Shown here: positions 53,984 to 61,866 of the stretch, piece by piece
Layout: each line of letters starts with the position of its first letter
Numbering within the stretch: position 1 is the first letter of the stretch
NCBI GenBank assembly: GCA_030653365.1
Contig: JAURZL010000011.1
Location: 1-64,000 of the forward strand
DNA length: 64,000 bases
Direction: 5' to 3'
Source: Anaerolineaceae bacterium
GTDB lineage: Bacteria > Chloroflexota > Anaerolineae > Anaerolineales > Anaerolineaceae
The notes under the pieces: generated by a model
What the model was told of the DNA's origin: nothing
What the model saw: only the letters and a program-made list of their open reading frames with translations
The model's database searches: none
Position numbers and translations under genes: made by a program

Positions 53984-55204
53984 ATGAATCTTCAAATATC
54001 CCAGACCTTTTCTGCATTGAAGTATCCCAACTTCCGCCTCTGGTTTAGCGGACAGATCGTATCATTAATTGGTACCTGGATGCAAGCTACTGCGCAGGGA
54101 TTTCTTTTATATGAATTGACCGAATCACCAGTTATGTTAGGTGTTGCAGGATTTGCTGGTGGAATTCCAATCTGGTTGTTTTCCCTTTATAGCGGCGTCA
54201 TATCGGATAGAATTTCCCGTCGAAAAATATTGATCATTACCCAAACTTCTATGATGATATTGGGGTTTATTCTGGCTGCTCTAGCCTTTACCGAATTAGT
54301 TCAACCCTGGCATATTATCGTATTGGCTTTTTGTTTGGGCACTGCCAATGCGTTTGACGCTCCCGTCCGTCAATCTTTTATTGTGGAAATGATTCCTAAA
54401 GAGGAGTTGACAAATGCTATTGCTCTGAATAGCTCGGTTTTCAACCTGGGTACAATCATTGGCCCATCGGTGGCAGGCATAGTATATGCTTTGCTTGGTC
54501 CGGCCTGGTGTTTCACAATTAATGCATTCACCTTTTTACCGGTGATTGGTGCCTTGCTTTTAATGGATCTCCACATTCGTCCCAGAACACCACAAAAAAA
54601 ATCACCATTCAAAAATCTGATGGAAGGAGTCCATTTTTCCTTTGAACATAAAGAAATCCGGATTCTTCTCATCAATTTAGGTGCGGTCTCAGTTTTTGGT
54701 TTCAGCCTGATGACTCTCATGCCTGCCTGGGCAACCACGGTATTGGGGGGTGATGTAAAAACCAACGGATTACTCCTTTCAGCGCGTGGGGTTGGGTCAC
54801 TTGTTGCTGCTCTACTCATCGCAAATCTGGGATCGAGAGTCGTAAGAGGGAAAATATGGACAGTTGGGGGGTTGGTAATGCCATTTGCCATGTTCTTTAT
54901 GGGTGTTTTTAAAGTATTACCAGTTTCTCTCGGCATGTTGGTAATTCTTGGGTGGAGCTTGATGTCAGTGATCAATATCACCAATGCCCTTATCCAGACA
55001 CATGTGCCTGATGAATTGCGTGGAAGGGTGATGAGCATTTATATTTTAGTTTTTATGGGTTTTCTTCCAGCTGGATCCCTTTTGGTAGGATGGTTGGCAG
55101 GCTTGTACGGGGCACCTGCAACTGTCATTATTTGTGCTTTTATAATGATGATTATTTCAGCTTTAATTCACATGCTACATCCAGGTATAAGAAATTTCAA
55201 TTAG
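53984..55204 (+). CDS. MFS transporter, DHA3-like (enterobactin/macrolide exporter type)
   Basis: 406 residues from ATG 53984. The opening SALKYPNFRLWFSGQIVSLIGTWMQATAQGFL is the hallmark of the DHA3/MFS_3 family (EntS, MefA-like). It continues with SGVISDRISRRKILI, ANAFDAPVRQSFIVEMIP and LNSSVFNLGTIIGPSVAGIV. Twelve membrane helices are expected. These carriers export siderophores, macrolides or other small molecules. A GTG at 53957 is an alternative start but overlaps the presumed -10. A second transporter gene follows after 49 bp. Confidence 0.92.
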   Translation: MNLQISQTFSALKYPNFRLWFSGQIVSLIGTWMQATAQGFLLYELTESPVMLGVAGFAGGIPIWLFSLYSGVISDRISRRKILIITQTSMMILGFILAALAFTELVQPWHIIVLAFCLGTANAFDAPVRQSFIVEMIPKEELTNAIALNSSVFNLGTIIGPSVAGIVYALLGPAWCFTINAFTFLPVIGALLLMDLHIRPRTPQKKSPFKNLMEGVHFSFEHKEIRILLINLGAVSVFGFSLMTLMPAWATTVLGGDVKTNGLLLSARGVGSLVAALLIANLGSRVVRGKIWTVGGLVMPFAMFFMGVFKVLPVSLGMLVILGWSLMSVINITNALIQTHVPDELRGRVMSIYILVFMGFLPAGSLLVGWLAGLYGAPATVIICAFIMMIISALIHMLHPGIRNFN

Positions 55205-55253
55205 TTGGTAAAACGAATTGAATATTCATCTTATAATGTAGGATTAAAGTTAA

Positions 55254-56600
55254 ATGATGGGATTCCTTCAGATCAGCAAACAGCAGAAAAGAATCATTAA
55301 GACCTGGTATCCTTTAGCTGCCTCATGGTTATTGATGGGAATTGAAATGCCAGTGATCACAGCTGTAATGGCACGCCTTGCAAATCCTGAGATTAGTCTT
55401 GCAACTCATGGAGGAATCGTATTTCCATTGGCATTGATCATTGAAGCGCCTGTCATCATGTTGTTATCAGCATCGACTGCACTCAGTAAAGATTGGGATT
55501 CTTATCGAAAAATCTATCGTTTTATGATGGTTTTAGCAGCTTCGCTTACACTCATCCATATTTTGATTGCCTTTACACCGCTATATGACTGGGTTGTTGT
55601 AAGCTTGTTAGGTGTCCCGGAAGAGATTGTTGATAGTGGCAGGATTGGACTTCGGATTATGTTGCCATGGACCTGGGCGATCGCATATCGACGATTTCAA
55701 CAAGGGGTCATGATCCGTTTTGGTCATTCTCATTTGGTGGGTGTAGGGACGATGGTGAGATTGACAACTGATGTGATCGTTCTGGGTACGGGATTATTGA
55801 TCGGCAATATTCCAGGCTATATTATTGGAGCAGCATCCCAGGGATTTAGCACACTGGCGGAAGCAATTTATTCCGGAATTATGGTGAGACCAATTATCAA
55901 ATATCAGGTGAAACCTGCTCCGAAGGCAGAGACTTTAACCTGGAAAACATTCTATGCTTTTTACATCCCATTAGCACTTACCTCATTTCTCTCATTGGTC
56001 TGGCAACCGATTGGAAGTGCTGCTCTCAGCAGGATGCCAAGAGCTCTGGAATCCTTGGCTGTCTGGTCTGTGGTCAGCGGGTTGATATTTATGTTGCGGA
56101 GCCTTGGATTGGCATTTAATGAAGTCGTCGTTGCCATGTTGGATCAGCCAGGATCATCGAAGCAATTAAGAAAGTTCTCAACATTTCTAGCGACATCCAT
56201 TAGTGGATTGCATTTATTGATCGCAGCTACACCGCTTGCGTTCTTATGGTTTACTTATGTTTCCGGATTACCACCTGAATTGGTTGAATTAGCCAGAATA
56301 GGTTTCTGGTTTGGTCTTCCCATGCCGGCATTAAGTGTTTTACAATCATGGTATCAAGGGGCAATTTTATACAGTCGCAAAACCCGTGGCATTCCCGAAA
56401 GTATGGCAATTTTTCTAATCACAGTGTTGATAATTTTAGGAGGCGGCGTTGTACTGGGAAAATTTATCGGATTATATGTTGGCTTGATTGGATTTTCCAT
56501 TGCTAACTTTACCCAGACCATCTGGCTTTGGGTTAGAGGAAGACCGATCATGAAACGTGTTGCCATAAGAGATGAAGATGTTGTCTGGAATGTTGTTTAA
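55254..56600 (+). CDS. MATE/ANK-like MOP-superfamily membrane protein
   Basis: A 448-residue protein with about twelve helices. Its two-fold layout (ITAVMARLANPEISLATHGGIVFPLALII; SFLSLVWQPIGSAALSRMPR) resembles the MOP flippase/exporter superfamily that includes MATE pumps and ANKH. Repeated motifs LARIGFWFGLPMPALSVLQSWYQGAILYSRKTRG and MLPWTWAIAYRRFQQGVMIRFGH are the paired halves. Substrate unknown; it may form an export pair with the preceding MFS gene. AGGA lies upstream of the ATG. Confidence 0.82.
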   Translation: MMGFLQISKQQKRIIKTWYPLAASWLLMGIEMPVITAVMARLANPEISLATHGGIVFPLALIIEAPVIMLLSASTALSKDWDSYRKIYRFMMVLAASLTLIHILIAFTPLYDWVVVSLLGVPEEIVDSGRIGLRIMLPWTWAIAYRRFQQGVMIRFGHSHLVGVGTMVRLTTDVIVLGTGLLIGNIPGYIIGAASQGFSTLAEAIYSGIMVRPIIKYQVKPAPKAETLTWKTFYAFYIPLALTSFLSLVWQPIGSAALSRMPRALESLAVWSVVSGLIFMLRSLGLAFNEVVVAMLDQPGSSKQLRKFSTFLATSISGLHLLIAATPLAFLWFTYVSGLPPELVELARIGFWFGLPMPALSVLQSWYQGAILYSRKTRGIPESMAIFLITVLIILGGGVVLGKFIGLYVGLIGFSIANFTQTIWLWVRGRPIMKRVAIRDEDVVWNVV

Positions 56601-56717
56601 TACGCGAAGTTGTTTTAAATTCAATTTTCAATTGTCGATTATTTCACTTATTGTGGTGTTCTCATACAAAATGAAACAAAGTATGACCAATTGTTATAAA
56701 ATGAATGAAAGTAATTT

Positions 56718-56800
56718 GTCAATTCAATTTCCAGCGGTCAGGGTGTGTTGGCGATGAAACCCTCCAAAAACCTGCTTACCCTATTATATTGAGGAGATAC
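56718..56800 (+). repeat. Palindromic element, copy H
   Basis: The right end CCCTATTATATTGAGGAGATAC is intact. The core is GTGTGTTGGCG / CCTCCAAAAACC, with several mismatches, and the left end is decayed (GTCAATTCAATTTCC). An older copy between two co-directional genes. Confidence 0.72.
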
Positions 56801-56836
56801 AAAGGAATCTTTTGATTTCAAAGTGTAGGAGATAAA

Positions 56837-58036
56837 ATGAATAATCAGACTGAAAATATAACAGTCTATAGCACTACCTGGTGTTCAGATTGTAAACGGG
56901 CAAAAAAATTCTTTGGAGAACAAAGAATTGCCTACACAAATATCGACATCGAAGAGAAACCGGAATTCATTGAAATTGTTGAAAAGATTAATGGTGGGAA
57001 GCGTAGTGTCCCAACGATAGTTTTCCCGGATGGATCAGTTTTAGTAGAACCAACGAATGCTGAGCTTGCTGAGAAATTGGGATTACAAACAGAAGCGAAA
57101 AGATCGTTCTATGATGTAATCATAATTGGCGGTGGTCCAACCGGATTGACTGCAGCCATTTATCTGGCTCGTGAAGGGATTGAAACGCTTGTTATTGAGC
57201 GTGGAGCTTTGGGGGGTCAGGCGGGGATGACACAGTCAATGGAAAATTTCCCGGGATTCGACCAGGGAATTCCAGGAAGTGAATTTGCTGACCGATTAGG
57301 AAGACAGGCGCGTCGTTTTGGTGTCGAAATTCTGCAAGCTGCAGACGTGACACAGATCGAACGCGAAGAAAGTGGATATTTATGCGTAACAACCCGAAAT
57401 AAAAAGAATTATGGATCAAAAGCAGTTCTGGTAGCGTCCGGAGCTCATTATCGTCGTTTGGGTGTTCCTGGTGAAGATAGTCTGGTTGGTTCCAGTGTTC
57501 ACTTCTGTGCTACATGTGATGGAGCTTTTTATTTTGGCAAAGACCTTCTGGTTGTTGGTGGCGGAAACAGTGGATTTGAAGAAGGACTATTTCTGACAAA
57601 ATTCGCCAAACGGGTAGATATTGTTGAATTTATGCCGGAGGTTAGAGCCAGTAAAATTCTTCAAGATAAAATCGCCTCGCTCCCCAATATGAATGTGACG
57701 GTTAACCATGAAGTATTCGAATTAAAGATCAATGATCGTAAACGTTTAAAATCGGTCATTGTTAAGGATCGGGGCACTGGGGAAATAAAAGAATGGGTTT
57801 ACGATGGGATCTTTATCTTTATTGGACTTGATCCTAATAGTGAAATTCTAAAAAACAAAGTTGATATGGACCCACATGGTTTTATCATTACAGACAAGAC
57901 ACTGCAGACAAAAATCAAGGGAGTTTATGCAGCGGGTGATGTGCGTTCAGGTTCAACGAAACAGGCAGCTGCTGCTGCTGGAGAAGGTGCAACAGCTGCA
58001 TTGATGATACGGGATTATCTGAAGGAAATTGGTTAA
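56837..58036 (+). CDS. Glutaredoxin - thioredoxin reductase fusion
   Basis: A 399-residue fused redox protein. Residues 1-85 form a glutaredoxin/mycoredoxin-like domain with Cys16/Cys19 (WCSDC) and VPTIVF. Residues 92-399 form a thioredoxin-reductase flavoprotein: FAD GGGPTG (98-103), redox pair Cys224/Cys227 (CATC), NADPH loop VVGGGNSGFEEG and the closing AAGDVRSGSTKQAAAAAGEGATAAL. The fusion would let NADPH electrons pass directly through FAD and the CATC pair to the Grx site, so the protein may reduce disulphides or peroxiredoxins without free thioredoxin (inference). A GGAG site precedes the ATG. Confidence 0.93.
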   Translation: MNNQTENITVYSTTWCSDCKRAKKFFGEQRIAYTNIDIEEKPEFIEIVEKINGGKRSVPTIVFPDGSVLVEPTNAELAEKLGLQTEAKRSFYDVIIIGGGPTGLTAAIYLAREGIETLVIERGALGGQAGMTQSMENFPGFDQGIPGSEFADRLGRQARRFGVEILQAADVTQIEREESGYLCVTTRNKKNYGSKAVLVASGAHYRRLGVPGEDSLVGSSVHFCATCDGAFYFGKDLLVVGGGNSGFEEGLFLTKFAKRVDIVEFMPEVRASKILQDKIASLPNMNVTVNHEVFELKINDRKRLKSVIVKDRGTGEIKEWVYDGIFIFIGLDPNSEILKNKVDMDPHGFIITDKTLQTKIKGVYAAGDVRSGSTKQAAAAAGEGATAALMIRDYLKEIG

Positions 58037-58813
58037 TTAATCTTTTGGTTTCACAGCCCGCATGGCAAAAAATGTTGGCATAAATTGACCAATGAGTCTC
58101 AAAGGATCACGGTCTTCGAAGAATCCTGTGATCATCAAACCCGCATCAATCTGACCTCCAATCTGATCATCAAATGAATGACTGTACTCCAAAGGGCATT
58201 CCTCTTTAAATAATTTTTCCAATTGATCCGGAGACATGTCATTTATGTCAGAATATGGCAATCGATACTTCACTTCTAAAACACCATCTTCTTCAATTTT
58301 TTGCCAATCAAAGATGTAGTTGATCGGGTTTGTAAATCCTGAAAGCAGGACACCACCTGGTTGAAGCACACGAAAGGCTTCTTGCCAAACAGATCTGACT
58401 TCCGGGACAAAGACATTTGAAACGGGATGAAAAATAAGTACAAATTGATTGTCTGGAAACATGGATAAATCGCGCATATCCCCTTCAATGGTCGTAATTT
58501 TCAGGCCTTCTCTTTTGGCAACGAGTTGATCCATCTCTAATTGGCGTGGAGAATTATCCAGACTTGTGACAATTCCTCCCGCAGCTGCAAGAATTGGCGC
58601 TTGTTGCCCACCTCCGCTGGCAAGACAAAGCACGGGTTTGGCTTGAAATTCAGGAAACCAATGTTTCGGTACGGGGATTGAAGGCGTTAAAACGATTTTC
58701 CAATCACCCAATCTGGCTTGCATAATTTGCTCATGGCTGACAGGAATAGTCCACGGATTGCCTTGTTCTACCTGTTTGTCCCAGGCGTTACGATTATAAG
58801 CACGGATATCCAT
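58037..58813 (-). CDS. Class I SAM-dependent methyltransferase
   Basis: A 258-residue methyltransferase. The SAM motif I is VLCLASGGGQQAPILAAAGG (about 82-101), followed by TSLDNSPRQLEMDQLVAKREG and a motif with GDMRDLSMFPDNQFVLIFHPVS. The C-terminal EAFRVLQPGGVLLSGFTNP is typical of the Methyltransf_11 group. No substrate-giving neighbour; it abuts the stop of the Grx-TrxR gene on the opposite strand (1 bp apart). Confidence 0.92.
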   Translation of the reverse strand: MDIRAYNRNAWDKQVEQGNPWTIPVSHEQIMQARLGDWKIVLTPSIPVPKHWFPEFQAKPVLCLASGGGQQAPILAAAGGIVTSLDNSPRQLEMDQLVAKREGLKITTIEGDMRDLSMFPDNQFVLIFHPVSNVFVPEVRSVWQEAFRVLQPGGVLLSGFTNPINYIFDWQKIEEDGVLEVKYRLPYSDINDMSPDQLEKLFKEECPLEYSHSFDDQIGGQIDAGLMITGFFEDRDPLRLIGQFMPTFFAMRAVKPKD

Positions 58814-58862
58814 TTGATTTTTTCCTCATTATTTCTTTTGTGTAATTTTACAATACATCATA

Positions 58863-58897
58863 GAAAAAATTCAGCCCATCTATGAATGATGGGCTGA
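58863..58897 (-). terminator. Terminator of the small lipoprotein gene
   Basis: TCAGCCCATC (58871-58880) pairs perfectly with GATGGGCTGA (58888-58897); on the minus strand it runs into ATTTTTTC. Confidence 0.9.
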
Positions 58898-58930
58898 TAT
58901 CCCAGAAAGAAGGGGTTTCTGGCAAATAAC

Positions 58931-59389
58931 TTATTTATTATCAACATCCAGGGTGAATGATTCTTCTATATCAAATCCCTTTACGGTGTATGTGCCTGCG
59001 GGCAATCCATGGACATCCAACGAAATTGACTCCTCAAACGGAACCAGTGCCATTGTGCACATCATATCTTCAGGGCGTTCAGTGAAGATACTCAAGACAA
59101 AAGTGGTATCGTCAATCATTTCCGCCTTGCTGCCAATAATGCTGGTACAGCCATCCGGCAAATTTCCAGTCACAATCACTCTAACCTGGACAGGAAAAGA
59201 TTCCATTATGAGAATTTGAAATTGATCTACAAATACATTTTGTTTGGATCCGAGAAAATCGGTGGCTGGTGGTTTACTAACTGGGTCATCAAGTCCAGGA
59301 TTTTCAACTGGAAATGATTGGCAGGCACTTAGTACAAGGATCGACATCATCATAACCAGGAATATTGACTTACTAATTTTCTTTTTCAT
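58931..59389 (-). CDS. Small lipoprotein, unknown function
   Basis: 152 residues from ATG 59389, preceded by GGAG at about 8 bases; the frame upstream to 59431 has no such site. The signal peptide ends in LVLSAC, with lipidated Cys near 24. The mature part has DQFQILIMESFPVQVRVIVTG and a repeated beta-type pattern (TFVLSIFTERPEDMMC, YTVKGFDIEESFTLD), suggesting one beta-sandwich domain. Two further cysteines (CTSIIG; MMCT) could form a disulphide. Not recognised as a family. Confidence 0.8.
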   Translation of the reverse strand: MKKKISKSIFLVMMMSILVLSACQSFPVENPGLDDPVSKPPATDFLGSKQNVFVDQFQILIMESFPVQVRVIVTGNLPDGCTSIIGSKAEMIDDTTFVLSIFTERPEDMMCTMALVPFEESISLDVHGLPAGTYTVKGFDIEESFTLDVDNK

Positions 59390-59488
59390 TTTATTTCTCC
59401 TTTTTTTCTGCTTCACTATTATGACGGTCATGGGTAGCCAAAAGTTCCTTTCAAAAGCGGAAAGGGAAAAAAGGATCCGTTCGTACCG

Positions 59489-60661
59489 TTATTTTTTAGA
59501 TGATTTAGGAAGGAGATGGATAAAAGGAAGACCACATAAAATCAAACCTGCACTTAGCGTAAAGGTGAATCGAAGATTTATGAGATCTGCTAAACTTCCG
59601 ACTAATAAAGTGGCTACCGCCATCAGAACAAAATTGAAAGCCATATAAATTCCATTCGCAAAGGAGCGATTATCGGGAAAGTTTTCCAGAACAATCGCCA
59701 TAAATACTGGCGTGATGGATATACTGAAGAAACCCAGAAGTATCAAAAGTGGTATTTGTAAAGCTCCTTTTGTTTGTAGAAAAAGAAACATAAAGAGGGG
59801 GGTGGCAATGAATGAAATTACCAGCATTCTTCGACGACCGAATTGGTCGCTGAGCGAACCAGCTAAAAATGCACCTATCACACCAGCAGCTTCAAGAATC
59901 GACAAAGATGCTCCCGCTACCCAGAGACTTGAGCCTTCTGAGGTTAAAAAAGTGGGCATAAAGGTTGTCAGCGTTACAATCATCATAGAGCGGGAAAATA
60001 TCAAAATTGCTAAAGGAACCATTACCTTTTGCATTGTTTGTAATGCTGTTTTCCAGGGAATGGTAACACCATTATTAAGAGGTTGGGTTGTTATAGAACG
60101 TAATTTACCATATAGAAAAATTGAGGTTAGTACGCCTGCCATCATAAGCCAGGGTAATCCTTCCAGGGTTAAGTAGCCAATTGCAGTTACAACAATCAAA
60201 GGACCCAGGGCTCTGCCAAGTTCACCGCCAACCATCCAAAAACTCATACCCCTCCCTAATTTTTGGCCTGCCAATGTGCCACTGAGTACAGGACCAACGG
60301 CATGCAAGGAAGCGGAGCTTAAACCCGCCAATACCAACAAAAACACTAAGAATCCATAATTGGGGGCAATACTCAGTAAACTCATCGCCGATCCGGTAAT
60401 TGCTGGTGTAAAAATGATCATTAAACGTAGGTTTGTTCGATCGGCTAAATGACCAATGAAGGGTTGTAATAAAGAAGGGATTTGTAAAGAAACGGATAAA
60501 AGTCCAGCGGAAGTATTGGTTAATGCAAATTTTTGAATAAGAACCGGGAGTAAAGCAGGCAGGAACGCAGTGTATGTATCATGCACTGCATGCGCAGTTG
60601 AGACAATTGTTACACCACCCGTTTGAAATTTGTCTTGTTCGATGGATAAATCAGTGTTCAT
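59489..60661 (-). CDS. MFS transporter, fosmidomycin-resistance-like
   Basis: 390 residues from ATG 60661, where GAGGGAG precedes it; the frame further up to 60712 has none. The opening VSTAHAVHDTYTAFLPALLPVL and SLQIPSLLQPFIGHLADRTNLR match the Fsr-like MFS branch. A second half starts at TLTTFMPTFLTSEGSSLWVA and has GSLSDQFGRRRMLV. Twelve helices expected. A drug-efflux role is inferred from the family. Confidence 0.88.
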   Translation of the reverse strand: MNTDLSIEQDKFQTGGVTIVSTAHAVHDTYTAFLPALLPVLIQKFALTNTSAGLLSVSLQIPSLLQPFIGHLADRTNLRLMIIFTPAITGSAMSLLSIAPNYGFLVFLLVLAGLSSASLHAVGPVLSGTLAGQKLGRGMSFWMVGGELGRALGPLIVVTAIGYLTLEGLPWLMMAGVLTSIFLYGKLRSITTQPLNNGVTIPWKTALQTMQKVMVPLAILIFSRSMMIVTLTTFMPTFLTSEGSSLWVAGASLSILEAAGVIGAFLAGSLSDQFGRRRMLVISFIATPLFMFLFLQTKGALQIPLLILLGFFSISITPVFMAIVLENFPDNRSFANGIYMAFNFVLMAVATLLVGSLADLINLRFTFTLSAGLILCGLPFIHLLPKSSKK

Positions 60662-60757
60662 ATTACTCCCTCGATACAATTTTACTTCAACCTTACAAAT
60701 AATCGAATCCAAAATTCGTTTATTAAAGATTGTGAATTATTTCAATTATCGAGACAA

Positions 60758-60808
60758 GGTTTTAATGCCTGTCACAATCTCCAAGAGAGCTAAGATGAAC
60801 AGATATGA
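60758..60808 (-). repeat. Decayed palindromic element, copy I
   Basis: The right end GAGCTAAGATGAACAGATATGATAAC resembles the S-arm terminus of copies G and J. The left part is not recognisable; low confidence. Confidence 0.35.
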
Positions 60809-60824
60809 TAACCTTGAATCTGTA

Positions 60825-61421
60825 TTATTTTTTTCGTCTGGGTTTTGTAAAAAACATCCAAATTAATAATAATGGCCAGATCCAGGCAAGATCAACTTCC
60901 AATCCTCGCGGGGTTGGTTCACTGGTGGGGTCAAATCGAAGGAAAGTTAACGCATTCTTATGTTTGAGAATCTCTTTTCGGTTGGCTTGCATGCCCAAAT
61001 CCACGAAGTGATTGGCGATAAATTTAGGATTTCTGAGTTGGAACCACTCAATTATTGTAATCAACTCATCATCCTGAGTTACTGGAACAGCTATCATTTG
61101 TTCCGTACCATCAGAAGTCTGAATAGTAACACGTGGATTTGCTAAAATATTTCGATACCATTGTGATTGAATTCCAAATACATTAGCAACATATTTCAAC
61201 CCATTGATTTCAAAAAACTCCAGCGAAGTTTTATAAGGATTACCAGTTTTATGGTTTATTTGCGTGATAATCATGACAAAACGGCCTAGAATTGGACCTA
61301 AACCGAAACGCCAGGCATACATTGGCGCGTTTGAACGAAAATGGTCAAAGAATACCTGTGGTTTCACATTTTTCACGGAATCTGTGAGCGTTCTTAAACT
61401 TGTTTCCATTTGATTATTCAT
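60825..61421 (-). CDS. Deazaflavin (F420)-type nitroreductase family protein
   Basis: 198 residues of the DDN/FDOR split-barrel family. The signature is LGRFVMIITQINHKTGNPYKTSLEFFEINGLKYVANVFG, then QWYRNILANPRVTIQTSDG. Mycobacterial DDN uses F420 to reduce quinones or nitro compounds; many relatives bind F420 or FMN. No F420 biosynthesis gene is in the window. A hydrophobic C-terminal helix (LAWIWPLLLIWMFFT) suggests membrane attachment, which is unusual in the family. Start ATG 61421 follows AAGGGA. Confidence 0.87.
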   Translation of the reverse strand: MNNQMETSLRTLTDSVKNVKPQVFFDHFRSNAPMYAWRFGLGPILGRFVMIITQINHKTGNPYKTSLEFFEINGLKYVANVFGIQSQWYRNILANPRVTIQTSDGTEQMIAVPVTQDDELITIIEWFQLRNPKFIANHFVDLGMQANRKEILKHKNALTFLRFDPTSEPTPRGLEVDLAWIWPLLLIWMFFTKPRRKK

Positions 61422-61466
61422 CGTTTTCCCTTAAGCTGTGTTTATTATAAATTTTATCCACTGATC

Positions 61467-61703
61467 TTACACTGAATCATGAGAGGATAGGTCGCTTTCA
61501 TCAGCAATTTTTTGCAAAATCTCAGCCAGTTTTCTTGCTTCCTGTGATGTTAAGAAAAGATTAGTTTCGGTTGCTCGAAAAATTCGGGTATCGTCATGAC
61601 AGGGTTCATGAAAACTCAAACGAATATTATCGTCAAATTCTCTATCTGTATTTTCAAAACTAATTTTTACGACCAATTCGCCACCTAGAAGTTCAATTAA
61701 CAT
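61467..61703 (-). CDS. Conserved small acidic protein, unknown
   Basis: 78 residues (MLIELLGGELVVKISFENTD). It contains DDNIRLSFHEPCHDDTRIFR and a C-terminal helix SQEARKLAEILQKIADESD. The ATG has an excellent GGAGGT site. The pattern looks like a small single-domain, possibly nucleic-acid or ligand-binding fold, but no family is recognised. It precedes the DDN-type gene by 45 bp on the same strand. Confidence 0.6.
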   Translation of the reverse strand: MLIELLGGELVVKISFENTDREFDDNIRLSFHEPCHDDTRIFRATETNLFLTSQEARKLAEILQKIADESDLSSHDSV

Positions 61704-61866
61704 GGCGACCTCCAGTGTACCTTATGAAAATTACTAAATGATTTTTTATGCCTAATCTCTATAAACCAGACTGCTGAAGAAATGATGCGATCATTTTTTA
61801 TTTTACAGGTTTTTTGGAAAAAAATCATGTATCAGATTTATCAAAGAAAAAATTTTCCGATGAATT

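Noticed and set aside
54370-55038. Long (222-residue) minus-strand frame inside the MFS gene
   Set aside because: It is antisense to a clear DHA3 transporter and has the Pro/Thr/Arg bias of a shadow frame.
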